Source: Chitinophagales bacterium
GTDB lineage: Bacteria > Bacteroidota > Bacteroidia > Chitinophagales > UBA10324
Direction: 5' to 3'
Assembly (NCBI GenBank): GCA_013816805.1
Contig: JACDDS010000014.1
Location: 1-64,000, forward strand
DNA length: 64,000 nucleotides
Under the pieces are notes generated by a model. It ran no database searches and had not been told where the DNA came from. It worked only from the letters and a program-made list of their open reading frames with translations. Of the stretch, positions 25,322 through 33,145 are shown in pieces. Positions within the stretch are counted from its first letter, which is position 1. Every line of letters begins with the position of its first letter. The position numbers and the translations under genes were made by a program.

Positions 25322-26131
25322 TTATGGAAGAATTTTAAGATCTTTTAAAATATCCATTGTAATAGTTGATCTCACCTCTGCAAAATTTTTTGGCTGCTTT
25401 TCAGATGATTCAATATTAAGTGCAAAAAAATAAACGCCAGTATCCTTCACAACATAGCCAATATACCAGCCAATATTTTTTCCTGATTCTTTTCCCCATC
25501 CCGTTTCCCCGCTTATGGAATAACCTGAAGTATGTTTTTGCAGCACAATTTTTTTAACGATATCTACTGAGCGTTTGGTAACCGGAAACTGGTACGTATA
25601 AAAATTCTTTAGAAATTCGATTTGCTCATCGCAGGAAATTCTTAAATCACCGTTCAGCCAAAAACTATCGATAATACTTCCCGTTTGCATATTTCCATAG
25701 TGCAGTAAATGAAGATATTGCTGCATTTTGCTTAATCCAACCCTTCGTGCCACTTCCTGATAATACCATGCGGTAGAGTTTTTAAACGCTTCTTCCATAT
25801 CCTGATCGTATTTCCCGGCAGGTATATCACGCTTTATACTATCCAATTCTATTACATAATGCTCATCAAAAACTACTTTAGTTTCTAAGGCAACAAGAGA
25901 ATTAAGAATATTAAAAGTAGAGGCAGGTATAAACCGTTGCGCACAACGGTCGGGATTATAATCTGTAAAAGCGGATTCTTTTAAGTCGTAGATCTCAATG
26001 CATCCGGTGACATTAAATTCATCAAAGTACTTTTTCCATTCTGGATGATGGTCTCCAATGGGAGGGGTGCAGGAGCTTAAAAGAAAAAACAAGAAACAAA
26101 AAAATAGAAAGTGTTTAGTTGGGATATTCAA
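25322..26131 (-). CDS. Class D beta-lactamase-like lipoprotein lacking both signature lysines
   Basis: A 269-aa protein with lipoprotein signal (FFLLSSC, Cys21) and the full class D (OXA) fold: IPASTFNILNSLVALE at 69-84, AWYYQEVARRVG near 121, HYGNM (YGN motif) at 144-148, FWLNGDLRIS near 157 and ETGWGKESGKNIGWYIGY near 209. In active enzymes the first motif is S-x-x-K with a carboxylated lysine, and the later one is K-T/S-G. Here they read STFN (Asn74, codon AAT at 25910-25912) and ETG (Glu209, codon GAA at 25505-25507). The nucleophile Ser71 is kept. Loss of both lysines argues against hydrolysis of beta-lactams; a sensor-like, structural or redirected role is more likely. The reading frame is intact, so it is not a simple pseudogene. 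Confidence 0.85.
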   Translation of the reverse strand: MNIPTKHFLFFCFLFFLLSSCTPPIGDHHPEWKKYFDEFNVTGCIEIYDLKESAFTDYNPDRCAQRFIPASTFNILNSLVALETKVVFDEHYVIELDSIKRDIPAGKYDQDMEEAFKNSTAWYYQEVARRVGLSKMQQYLHLLHYGNMQTGSIIDSFWLNGDLRISCDEQIEFLKNFYTYQFPVTKRSVDIVKKIVLQKHTSGYSISGETGWGKESGKNIGWYIGYVVKDTGVYFFALNIESSEKQPKNFAEVRSTITMDILKDLKILP

Positions 26132-26159
26132 TTATAGATGAAGTTCAAATAGAATGATG

Positions 26160-26930
26160 TTACCATCGGCCACCGGCTCCGCCACCGCCAAAGCTTCCGC
26201 CCCCAAATCCGCCAAAACCACCACCGCCGCCAAAGCCGCCTCCGCCTCCCCCCAAACCCCGGCCCATGCCACCCAGAAACAGCCATGGAAAGAAAGACCC
26301 TCTCCGGTTAATAATACCACCACCGCCCCTGTTGATACGGTTCATAAGGAGCAGCAGAATGATGATCACAATAATTAAAGCAGCATACGATGAATGGGAA
26401 TCAGTTTTGCGAGTACCCAGCTCATTTACAAATTCGCCCCTTGTAAGCTTGATTATAGCTGAGGTTGCATCATCTAACCCCTGGTAATAATTATTGTTTC
26501 TGAAATTAGGAATAAGGATTTGATCTACGATTTGTTTAGCCTGCACGTCTGTAACCGGTCCTTCACCCCCTTTACCGGTAGCAATAAATACCTGGTGACC
26601 TGTTTCTTCCACAAGAATGACAAACCCATTGTCCTGTTTTTTACCGCCTACACCCCATTCATCACCAATCTTAAAAGCTGTTTGAGCAATATCGTTATCA
26701 TCGAGCGAGGTAACAGTAACAATAACGATTTGAACTGAGGTCGAATCGCTTAAAGCATCCAGCTTATATTCCAATTGCGCTACCTGGCCTGCAGACAGCA
26801 TGTGGGCAAAATCATTAACAAGCTTCGGTGGATCGGGTTTAGACGGGATCTGAAAAGCAAATACTGTATGTGCTGTAAATAGCACCAGGCAACTAAGAAC
26901 TGTATTTAAGAAAATGTTTCTCTTATTCAT
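26160..26930 (-). CDS. TPM-domain protein with signal peptide and Gly-rich tail
   Basis: A 256-aa envelope protein: signal peptide (about 1-26), TPM domain (about 30-170) with VNDFAHMLSAGQVAQLEYKL, DEWGVGGKKQDNGFVILV and FIATGKGGEGPVTDVQAKQI, one membrane helix near 190, and a C-terminal tail almost entirely of Gly and Phe. This architecture is that of YgcG/Psb32-type proteins. The ATG at 26930 overlaps the stop region of the upstream TPM gene by 8 bp; the longer frame start seen 11 codons upstream would lie within that gene. Operon lemA-TPM-TPM. LemA and TPM proteins are often paired; the molecular role is not settled. Confidence 0.85.
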   Translation of the reverse strand: MNKRNIFLNTVLSCLVLFTAHTVFAFQIPSKPDPPKLVNDFAHMLSAGQVAQLEYKLDALSDSTSVQIVIVTVTSLDDNDIAQTAFKIGDEWGVGGKKQDNGFVILVEETGHQVFIATGKGGEGPVTDVQAKQIVDQILIPNFRNNNYYQGLDDATSAIIKLTRGEFVNELGTRKTDSHSSYAALIIVIIILLLLMNRINRGGGGIINRRGSFFPWLFLGGMGRGLGGGGGGFGGGGGFGGFGGGSFGGGGAGGRW

Positions 26931-27369
26931 CGTCACCAAAATCAATTTCATCTGAAAGCTCATTCTTATCCTCTGGGCCTCGTGAAAAGTGTTTTTTTAA
27001 ATGTTCACCAGACATGGTAATTGCCTTAACCAAACCTTCTGCAAATTCATTATTCTGAAAATGGCCTTGCATGATTTCTTTCGTTTCATCCCAAAAATTT
27101 TCAGGCACTTTTTCATGGATACCTTTATCTCCCAAAATGGCAAAGACCTGGTCTTTACAGGCAACATAAATTAAAACACCTGTCCTATTTTCTGTTTTCT
27201 CCATTTGCATCTTCTGAAAAATCTCGATGGAGCGGTCAAGCACATTTTTCCTGCAATAGTTTTCGAAGAAAACTCTGATCTCACCTGAAGTTTTTTCTTC
27301 GGCTTCACGGATTGCAAGGACAATTTTGTCTTTTTCCTCAGCAGAAAGCAAATTTTTTGAAGAGGGCAT
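26923..27369 (-). CDS. TPM-domain protein (second copy, membrane-less)
   Basis: A 148-aa protein with a TPM domain (about 8-140): LSAEEKDKIVLAIREAEEKT, GEIRVFFENYC, NRTGVLIYVACKDQVFAILGDKGI. It has no signal peptide and ends in an acidic tail (DEIDFGDDE). It sits between lemA (5 bp gap) and the other TPM gene (8 bp overlap), so the three are translated together. The presence of one cytoplasmic-type and one exported TPM protein next to LemA is a recurrent arrangement in Bacteroidota. Confidence 0.85.
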   Translation of the reverse strand: MPSSKNLLSAEEKDKIVLAIREAEEKTSGEIRVFFENYCRKNVLDRSIEIFQKMQMEKTENRTGVLIYVACKDQVFAILGDKGIHEKVPENFWDETKEIMQGHFQNNEFAEGLVKAITMSGEHLKKHFSRGPEDKNELSDEIDFGDDE

Positions 27370-27374
27370 CAGCG

Positions 27375-28007
27375 TTATTTTCTTGATGTATCAGTGCCCG
27401 AATGGTGCATGTCAAAATTGATATCAGGAGGATTTTGGCTGCCAGGATTTGACTTGAAATATCCTTTCTCTGTAAACCCAAACATGCCTGCCATCATATT
27501 GTTAGGAAAAGTTTTGATGTAGGTATTGTAATCCTGAACTGAAAGGTTAAAATCATCCCTTGACTTATTGATACGGTTTTCAGTGCCTTCTATTTGTACC
27601 TGAAAATCCTTGAATTGTTGCGTAGTTTGAAGAGTAGGATACCTTTCCGCAACCACCAGCAAGCGGCTGAAGGCTGAGCTCAGCTGATCCTGGGCCTGTT
27701 GAAATTGCTGGATGGATTCAGGAGTAAGCTTGGATGGATCTACAGTCACCGACGTAGCCCTTGCCCTGGCATTTATAACCTGCGTTAATGTGCTTTGCTC
27801 AAAATCCGCAGACCCCTGAATTACCTTTACCACACTGGTATAAAGATCAGTACGGCGTTGATACTGACTTTCTACCTGCGACCATTTGGCCTGTGTATCC
27901 TGGTTCTTGGTCACCATATTATTGTAGGCTCCCTTGAATGTGGAATACAAGACAATGGCAATAAGAACAATAACTCCGATAACAATCAGTGACCTGTTTA
28001 TTTTCAT
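27375..28007 (-). CDS. lemA: LemA family protein
   Basis: A 210-aa protein with an N-terminal membrane helix (LIVIGVIVLIAIVLYST, residues 7-23) and the LemA helical bundle outside: NQDTQAKWSQVESQYQRR, LTQVINARARATSV, ERYPTLQTTQQFKDFQ, and near the end YNTYIKTFPNNMMAGMFGF. First gene of the lemA-TPM-TPM operon. A TACCTTTG box at 28043-28050 on the minus strand may be its -7 element, but no TTG is found at the right distance. LemA proteins are envelope proteins of unsettled role. Confidence 0.9.
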   Translation of the reverse strand: MKINRSLIVIGVIVLIAIVLYSTFKGAYNNMVTKNQDTQAKWSQVESQYQRRTDLYTSVVKVIQGSADFEQSTLTQVINARARATSVTVDPSKLTPESIQQFQQAQDQLSSAFSRLLVVAERYPTLQTTQQFKDFQVQIEGTENRINKSRDDFNLSVQDYNTYIKTFPNNMMAGMFGFTEKGYFKSNPGSQNPPDINFDMHHSGTDTSRK

Positions 28008-28101
28008 GGCTGGAAAATTTTTTAAGTTTACGAAAATGGAAGCAAAGGTAATTATTTCGAAAAGCTAAAGTGAATTCTGTAATTTTTAATCAAAAACTAC
28101 T

Positions 28102-28440
28102 ATGCATCAACTCGTAAAAGCCTTCAACGACTATCGTTCAAAGATGAATGAAAAGATTCTATCTCAAAATAATAAAGTGATCAACCGTCTTTATAACCTT
28201 GATACCAATACGTATTCAGAAGGCGCGCTGAATGTAAAAACAAAGGAGATGCTGGGATTGGTTGCTTCCATGGTGTTGCGTTGTGACGACTGCATTAAAT
28301 ATCACCTGGGAAAATGTAAGGAAGCAGGAGTAACTACAGAAGAGATATTTGAGATTTTTGCAGTAGCAAATATCGTTGGCGGCACTATTGTGATTCCGCA
28401 TTTCCGGAGAGCTGTGGAATATTGGGAAGCGCTGGATTAA
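28102..28440 (+). CDS. AhpD-like / carboxymuconolactone decarboxylase family protein
   Basis: A 112-aa helical protein of the AhpD/CMD family. The catalytic segment LVASMVLRCDDCIKYHLGKC carries the C-x-x-C and downstream His of the AhpD redox centre, followed by EIFEIFAVANIVGGTIVIPH. Members act as alkylhydroperoxidases or decarboxylases; with the Cys pair intact a peroxidase or disulfide role is likely. Divergent from lemA. Monocistronic. Confidence 0.85.
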   Translation: MHQLVKAFNDYRSKMNEKILSQNNKVINRLYNLDTNTYSEGALNVKTKEMLGLVASMVLRCDDCIKYHLGKCKEAGVTTEEIFEIFAVANIVGGTIVIPHFRRAVEYWEALD

Positions 28441-28646
28441 GGTGCCGGGAGGCAAGTTTGAAAATCAAATTTTACCTAATTCGGGCCCGACAGGGTTTAA
28501 GAGGGATTCACGGTCATGTATTTTCTGAGGTGGTCTTATTGGACACATTTGCCTGTTTAACTGAAATTAAAATAACAGTTAAGTACTGAGTTTATACAAT
28601 TATCTCTACGAAATTTTTTTTGACCAGGAATAGGGCAGATATCGCT
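28441..28646. other. 206-bp convergent intergenic region, no gene
   Basis: Lies between the AhpD-like gene and the SRPBCC-SnoaL gene. The only structures are two weak hairpins: AAGTTTGA/TCAAATTT (about 28454-28472, one G-U pair) and TTAACTG/CAGTTAA (28557-28563 with 28576-28582). Either might terminate transcription. The first 80 bp are more GC-rich than the surroundings. Nothing else is seen. Confidence 0.4.
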
Positions 28647-29453
28647 TTAATAAAAAAACTGCTCTGATACTATCTTGCCAATCTTTACTTCATAGATCAT
28701 TATCTCATTGATCTGTATTCTTCCCAACCCCTGCACAGTAATATCGATTTCTCTTCCTACAGCGAAATGATTTCCGGCTACAATGGGCTCAGTTGTATAA
28801 CGTTTATGAGCTGCCTCTATACGTTTAACCCAGTCTTCACCTTTTTTGCGGACGTTAGCTTTGCCTTCTGCATATGCAAAATAGGGAGAATTTGGCGGGT
28901 CAATGCTTCGTACATTATCTGCAAACAGTTCGTCCTGAATCTCAAACCATTTTTCCTGCTGTGCAAGCTCACTGAACCGTGCAGCAACTTCATGAATCGT
29001 GTTTGCTTTTTCATTTCCATTAGGCTGACCTTTACCTGTAGTTATCAAATCCGGCAAACTATGCTCTATATATTGCGTCCAGCCATTAACACAGGCATTG
29101 TAACATTCATATTCAGGAACTAATCCTTCGTGCGTAAAGTGCAGTTTTGTTTTATTATCCTGTTGAGTAATTTCAAAGATGATTTTAGTTCCTATCCATT
29201 CGCTTTTGTCTTTTGTAAAAGAAAAGTAATTATCGAGCACAAGCCAAACGACCTTTTCGTCAGGAATCACTTCTATTAATTTCATTTTGCAGGAATGGAC
29301 ATCTTTATAATGATACGTAAACTCATCATTAAGTTTTTCTGTATTGCCATCAATTTCTTCTGACCACCATTGGCGGACATTATTGATGGCATTGAATACT
29401 TCTTTCGGTTTTTGGTCTACCAAAATGGTAGTGGTGAAATCTTGATTATTCAT
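28647..29453 (-). CDS. SRPBCC (AHSA1-like) protein fused to a SnoaL-like domain
   Basis: A 268-aa two-domain protein. Residues 1-145 form an SRPBCC ligand-binding domain ([48 protein letters not shown]) that is clearly paralogous to the next gene upstream. Residues about 150-268 form an NTF2/SnoaL-like domain (VAARFSELAQQEKWFEIQDE, NPPNSPYFAYAEGK-type turn, then VGREIDITVQGLGRIQINE and FYEVKIGKIVSEQF-type ending). The junction coincides with the C-terminus of the stand-alone paralogue (TTGKGQPN), suggesting fusion after duplication. No catalytic function can be assigned. Start 26 bp after the paralogue. Confidence 0.8.
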   Translation of the reverse strand: MNNQDFTTTILVDQKPKEVFNAINNVRQWWSEEIDGNTEKLNDEFTYHYKDVHSCKMKLIEVIPDEKVVWLVLDNYFSFTKDKSEWIGTKIIFEITQQDNKTKLHFTHEGLVPEYECYNACVNGWTQYIEHSLPDLITTGKGQPNGNEKANTIHEVAARFSELAQQEKWFEIQDELFADNVRSIDPPNSPYFAYAEGKANVRKKGEDWVKRIEAAHKRYTTEPIVAGNHFAVGREIDITVQGLGRIQINEIMIYEVKIGKIVSEQFFY

Positions 29454-29478
29454 GTTATATTTTTATTGATTTATTATT

Positions 29479-29925
29479 TCACTTTTCCTTTTTATTGGGC
29501 TGCCCTTTGCCTGTAGTTATCAGGCTCAGCAAACTACGCAAATAGTAGTTCCATCCATTTGAACAATCTTTGAAACATTGGATTTGAGGAACTAAACCTA
29601 AGTGCGTAAAATGAATTTTTGTTTTATCACCTTCTGTTGATATTTCAAAAATATTTTTCGTGTCCGTCCATTCGGTTTTATCTTTTAGAAAATTAAGTTT
29701 ACTGTCTGTAACAAGCCAAACAACTTTCTTGTTTGGGATTATTTCAACCAGTTTATATTTGGAATAATGCACGTCTCCAAAAACAACTTCGAATTCATCA
29801 TTCAGGTTTTCTGAACTGCCTTTAAAATCTTCTGACCACCATCCGTAAACATCATTGATGGCATTGAATACTTCTTTGGGAGATTGGTCAACTAACATCG
29901 TAGTTGTGAAATCTTGTGTGTTCAT
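29479..29925 (-). CDS. SRPBCC (AHSA1-like) domain protein
   Basis: A 148-aa single-domain protein: [25 protein letters not shown] at the start, [21 protein letters not shown] in the middle, [23 protein letters not shown] near the end. This is the START/Bet v1-like fold of the AHSA1 group, a hydrophobic-ligand or co-chaperone fold. It is the tandem duplicate of the N-terminal half of the next gene. Divergent from a GlxA-type regulator (123 bp between ATGs), which may control both. Confidence 0.8.
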   Translation of the reverse strand: MNTQDFTTTMLVDQSPKEVFNAINDVYGWWSEDFKGSSENLNDEFEVVFGDVHYSKYKLVEIIPNKKVVWLVTDSKLNFLKDKTEWTDTKNIFEISTEGDKTKIHFTHLGLVPQIQCFKDCSNGWNYYLRSLLSLITTGKGQPNKKEK

Positions 29926-30013
29926 GTCATTATAATTTTTAATTGTAATTCTATCAGCAAAAGTATTGTCTGAATATTACCTGTGTGGGGTGCAAAATGG
30001 ACTTTGTAGCGGG

Positions 30014-30044
30014 TTGATTTGGACACAGTATATATCTATCTTTG
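30014..30044 (+). promoter_or_regulatory. Promoter of the GlxA-type regulator, giving a leaderless or nearly leaderless mRNA
   Basis: TTG (30014-30016), a 20-bp spacer and TATCTTTG (30037-30044) match the Bacteroidota promoter consensus. The box ends only 4 bp before the ATG at 30049, so transcription should start at or within a base or two of the initiation codon. Confidence 0.6.
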
Positions 30045-30048
30045 TTCG

Positions 30049-31029
30049 ATGAAACATCTCACTATAATAGTTCCTGACGGAAAAAATAACTTAAGCAGTA
30101 TAGTTGGTGCTTATAAAATATTCACAAGAGCTAATGAATATTGGAAGGAGAACAAGAGAAAGGAATTGTTTAAAATAGAATTAGCAGGCATTTCAAAAGA
30201 AGTGGAATTCTATGGTGGTTTATTTACAGTGAAGCCGCATACACACATTTCCTCTATAACAAAAACCAACCTTATTATCATTCCTTCATTGAACCATAAT
30301 TATCAAAAAACCGTAGAGAAAAATAAGCTGCTTATTGATTGGATCGAGAAGCAATATAAAGATGGTGCTGAAATAGCAAGCATTTGTACCGGTGCATTCC
30401 TGCTTGCATCAACCGGTTTGCTGGATGGAAGAAGTTGCTCTACGCATTGGTCTGCTGCAGATAGTTTCCAAAGCATGTTTCCGAAAGTGAATCTACAAAC
30501 TGATAAATTGATCACTGATGAATACGGTATTTATACAAATGGCGGTGCGTATTCTTTCCTAAACCTGATAATTTATCTTATAGAAAAATATTACGACAGG
30601 CAAACAGCAATTTTTTGCTCCAAAGTTTTTCAGATTGAAATGGACAGGCAAAGCCAATCAGCATTTATAATATTTAAAGGACAGAAGATGCACGGGGATG
30701 AAATAATTCAGAAGGCACAAGCTTATATTGAAAATAGACCGCATGAAAAAATATCGGTTCAACATTTGTCTTCAAGATTTGCCGTGGGCAGGCGAAACTT
30801 TGACAGACGTTTTATAAAAGCAACCGGTAATACTCCTGTAGAATATGCCCAAAGGGTAAAAATTGAATCGGCAAAGAAGGCATTTGAGACCAGCCGTAAA
30901 ACTGTTAATGAAGTAATGTATGAAGTTGGCTATTCTGATGTTAAAGCTTTTCGGGAAGTATTTAGAAAATTCACTGGTATGTCGCCATTAGAATACAGGA
31001 GTAAATATAATAGGGAAGCGGTAGTGTGA
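30049..31029 (+). CDS. GlxA-family transcriptional regulator (DJ-1/PfpI plus AraC HTH)
   Basis: A 326-aa regulator. Residues 1-190 are a DJ-1/PfpI-like amidotransferase fold with the nucleophile-elbow segment ASICTGAFLLASTGLLDG and then STHWSAAD. Residues about 215-320 are an AraC-type DNA-binding domain with two helix-turn-helices: ISVQHLSSRFAVGRRNFDRRF and VNEVMYEVGYSDVKAFREVF followed by TGMSPLEYR. The ATG at 30049 is preferred over the upstream TTG because its residues (MKHLTIIVPDG) begin the domain and a promoter box lies just before it. Divergent from the SRPBCC pair. The ligand is unknown. Confidence 0.9.
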   Translation: MKHLTIIVPDGKNNLSSIVGAYKIFTRANEYWKENKRKELFKIELAGISKEVEFYGGLFTVKPHTHISSITKTNLIIIPSLNHNYQKTVEKNKLLIDWIEKQYKDGAEIASICTGAFLLASTGLLDGRSCSTHWSAADSFQSMFPKVNLQTDKLITDEYGIYTNGGAYSFLNLIIYLIEKYYDRQTAIFCSKVFQIEMDRQSQSAFIIFKGQKMHGDEIIQKAQAYIENRPHEKISVQHLSSRFAVGRRNFDRRFIKATGNTPVEYAQRVKIESAKKAFETSRKTVNEVMYEVGYSDVKAFREVFRKFTGMSPLEYRSKYNREAVV

Positions 31030-31101
31030 AAGCTTGGCAATGGAGCCGGAACTCAGGGATATTTTTAAAATTCAGCTTGCTATCTGCCTGTCAGTAGTAA
31101 T

Positions 31102-31713
31102 TTATTTTTTTCGCCCGACAAATCTTATTACCGAACCCTTTCCATTATGAAATAGTCCTTCATTCAATTCAATTTCCTGCTCAGCCAATTCTATAATATC
31201 AAAATTTTCAAAGTCAGATCTTATCTCGTCTATAGAAAATAGCATACCTATTTCTTTTGGCCCGCCCACTTTTTCATTTTTGCTATTATATTCCAGGTGT
31301 TTTTTGCTAAAGGCTTCAAATATCACCATTCCGCCCGGCTGAAGATAGGTTGTCAATATTTTATGGTAGCTGGATTTTTTGTCTGCAGGAAAATGAGCAT
31401 AAATTAAAGCAATTGCATCAAATTGATTGATATTATAAGTCAGAAACTGAAAATCTCCAACCTCATAATTAATTTCAACCTGATGAATGGCTGCCAATTG
31501 AATTGCTTTCTTTTTTCCCTCTATGCTAAGGTCAAATGCAAAAACGGTCCAGCCAAGAGTAGCTGCATATACTCCATTTCTTCCTTCTCCATCAGCAGGA
31601 AACAATATCGTTCCAACCGGGATTTTAGTCAGTTGTTTTTTAAGGTAGTTGTTAGGTTCTTCACCATAGGCAAATTCCTTTTTACTATATCTGTCGTCCC
31701 ATTTTTCTTTCAT
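31102..31713 (-). CDS. Class I SAM-dependent methyltransferase (TehB-like)
   Basis: A 203-aa cytoplasmic methyltransferase. It begins [20 protein letters not shown], a start typical of the TehB/thiopurine-methyltransferase-like group, then motif [20 protein letters not shown] with an acidic end of strand 2 (FAFDLS), motif [14 protein letters not shown] and [11 protein letters not shown]. Substrate unknown; related proteins detoxify tellurite or methylate thiols. No neighbour points to a substrate. Confidence 0.82.
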   Translation of the reverse strand: MKEKWDDRYSKKEFAYGEEPNNYLKKQLTKIPVGTILFPADGEGRNGVYAATLGWTVFAFDLSIEGKKKAIQLAAIHQVEINYEVGDFQFLTYNINQFDAIALIYAHFPADKKSSYHKILTTYLQPGGMVIFEAFSKKHLEYNSKNEKVGGPKEIGMLFSIDEIRSDFENFDIIELAEQEIELNEGLFHNGKGSVIRFVGRKK

Positions 31714-31838
31714 TACTATTAAAGTTTTACCATTAATTAAATTGATTCCTGAATACTTTAACTAAAGGGGGGCTGCTGTTGCGGGGGTCAGGCGACACGG
31801 CAATGGCTTACGGCTAATATTTTATTTATCTTCAGAAT
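31714..31838. other. Intergenic region with a GC-rich patch
   Basis: Bases 31766-31818 are markedly GC-rich (runs GGGGGG and GGGGG within 30 bp) in an AT-rich neighbourhood. No open frame or clear hairpin accounts for it. It lies between the methyltransferase start and the cupin stop, both leftward. It could be the remnant of a repeat or mobile element. Confidence 0.35.
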
Positions 31839-32204
31839 TTATATTTCATTACTAGAAAGCTTCACGGTTTTAATCTCATTATGTTCAAAAGTTAAATTAA
31901 CAGATCGACCTCCTTTCGGACGTGTTCTGTGTTTTACATTCACAGGTACCGTAAATAATTGCCCCGGCAATAGTTCCACTGTATGTGTTTCGAGATCAAT
32001 ATATAGGGAGCCTTCGATGGCTAAAAAAATTTCATCAGAATTAGGATGAAGATGCCAGTAAAAAGGCTCAGTCATGATACTCATTCTTATGACATGATCA
32101 TTTATTAAGCAAAGTGGCAAATTAAGATAATCAGAAACTTCATCTTTTGATTCACTATTAATATCGATAATTGTTAACGGGAGAAATTTCATTACATCGT
32201 TCAT
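31839..32204 (-). CDS. Cupin-domain protein
   Basis: A 121-aa single cupin barrel with cupin motif 1 (FYWHLHPNSDEIFLAIEGSLYID: two His, Glu) and motif 2 (LLPGQLFTVPVNVKHRTRP with the last His). A divalent metal site is intact. Its ATG overlaps the TGA of the hydrolase gene by 4 bp, so the two are translated together and probably act on the same compound. The substrate is unknown. Confidence 0.85.
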   Translation of the reverse strand: MNDVMKFLPLTIIDINSESKDEVSDYLNLPLCLINDHVIRMSIMTEPFYWHLHPNSDEIFLAIEGSLYIDLETHTVELLPGQLFTVPVNVKHRTRPKGGRSVNLTFEHNEIKTVKLSSNEI

Positions 32205-33121
32205 AAAGACTTCTGATTGTTACCTGGTTTGCTATGATTAAAGCTGCTTGTTTGCAGAACTAGCTCTTTAACCTTTTGAGCAATAAATTCAAACTGCTCT
32301 TCCTGCAAAAGATGTTTAGCTTCTACCGGAAAGGTTGGTACGTCGGGCCGAGCTTTTTGAAACTGCACTGCAAACTCATCATAGGGAAGAAAGGGGTCAT
32401 TTTTTCCCCAAATTAATTGTACAGGATAAACAGGGTTTTGAACAGCTGCATAACAGGTGGTCGTAAACTCATGTGTTTGTTCAAATTGCCGCATGATCTT
32501 TAAAAACGCCTTGCCATTATCTTCTCTTTTCAGAAGGTCAATGTAGGCAGCAGTTTCTTCTTTGGGTATAGCATCCAGGTTTTCTACGCATGCATATTTC
32601 ATCATTAAAGGCCAGGTAGCATGCGTTAAAGTCATAAGCTCTGCTTCGCCTAATATCGGTTTTTCAAAAGGACGCATGAGCAATGGTTTGGTGAAGTTTT
32701 CCAGGTCGAGCATAGAATTTAAAATGGTAATGGACCTGACACGATCGCTAACCATAGCAGCTAAAGCGAAACCTATAGGCGCCCCGATATCATGCACTAT
32801 TAAATGGAATTGCTGCACCCGGATATTGTCTAAAAAATCTTTGCAGAAAGAAGCAAACACAGGAAAGCGGTAGTCAAAATCTTCCGGCCTGTCTGACAGC
32901 CCTAAACCCGGCAAATCAAGAGCTATAGCCCTTAGTCCGGAAGTTTTTAATTCTTTAACTACTTTACGATATAAAAAAGATGAGGTCGGTACCCCATGAA
33001 TACAGAAAACAGTTTCACCTGTTCCCTGGTCTAACATAAATGTTTTGATGCCATTTATTGTTATATACCTGCCTGAAGCTTCATGCTCACTAATGACTTT
33101 TTTAATTTTTTCAGCATCCAT
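32201..33121 (-). CDS. Alpha/beta hydrolase, haloalkane dehalogenase/epoxide hydrolase-like
   Basis: A 306-aa hydrolase. Oxyanion segment FCIHGVPTSSFLYRKV, cap approach LDLPGLGLSDRPEDF, nucleophile elbow LIVHDIGAPIGFA (Asp nucleophile rather than Ser), acid-region LIWGKNDPFLPYDEF, and the catalytic-His segment VEAKHLLQEEQ. An Asp nucleophile is the mark of dehalogenases and epoxide hydrolases. The ATG at 33121 is preferred to the TTG five codons upstream. It lies 24 bp after the frameshifted membrane gene and overlaps the cupin gene, forming one leftward operon. Confidence 0.85.
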   Translation of the reverse strand: MDAEKIKKVISEHEASGRYITINGIKTFMLDQGTGETVFCIHGVPTSSFLYRKVVKELKTSGLRAIALDLPGLGLSDRPEDFDYRFPVFASFCKDFLDNIRVQQFHLIVHDIGAPIGFALAAMVSDRVRSITILNSMLDLENFTKPLLMRPFEKPILGEAELMTLTHATWPLMMKYACVENLDAIPKEETAAYIDLLKREDNGKAFLKIMRQFEQTHEFTTTCYAAVQNPVYPVQLIWGKNDPFLPYDEFAVQFQKARPDVPTFPVEAKHLLQEEQFEFIAQKVKELVLQTSSFNHSKPGNNQKSL

Positions 33122-33145
33122 AAAATATTTGTTCAAACTGCCTTT

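Noticed and set aside
25322-26131. Functional OXA beta-lactamase resistance gene
   Set aside because: The two catalytic lysines are replaced, so resistance by hydrolysis is not supported.
26160-26260. Gly-rich repeat as low-complexity artefact
   Set aside because: A Gly/Phe tail is the normal C-terminus of YgcG-type TPM proteins.
28767-29123. 118-aa open frame opposite the SRPBCC-SnoaL gene
   Set aside because: Antisense shadow; the minus-strand product has clear domain homology.
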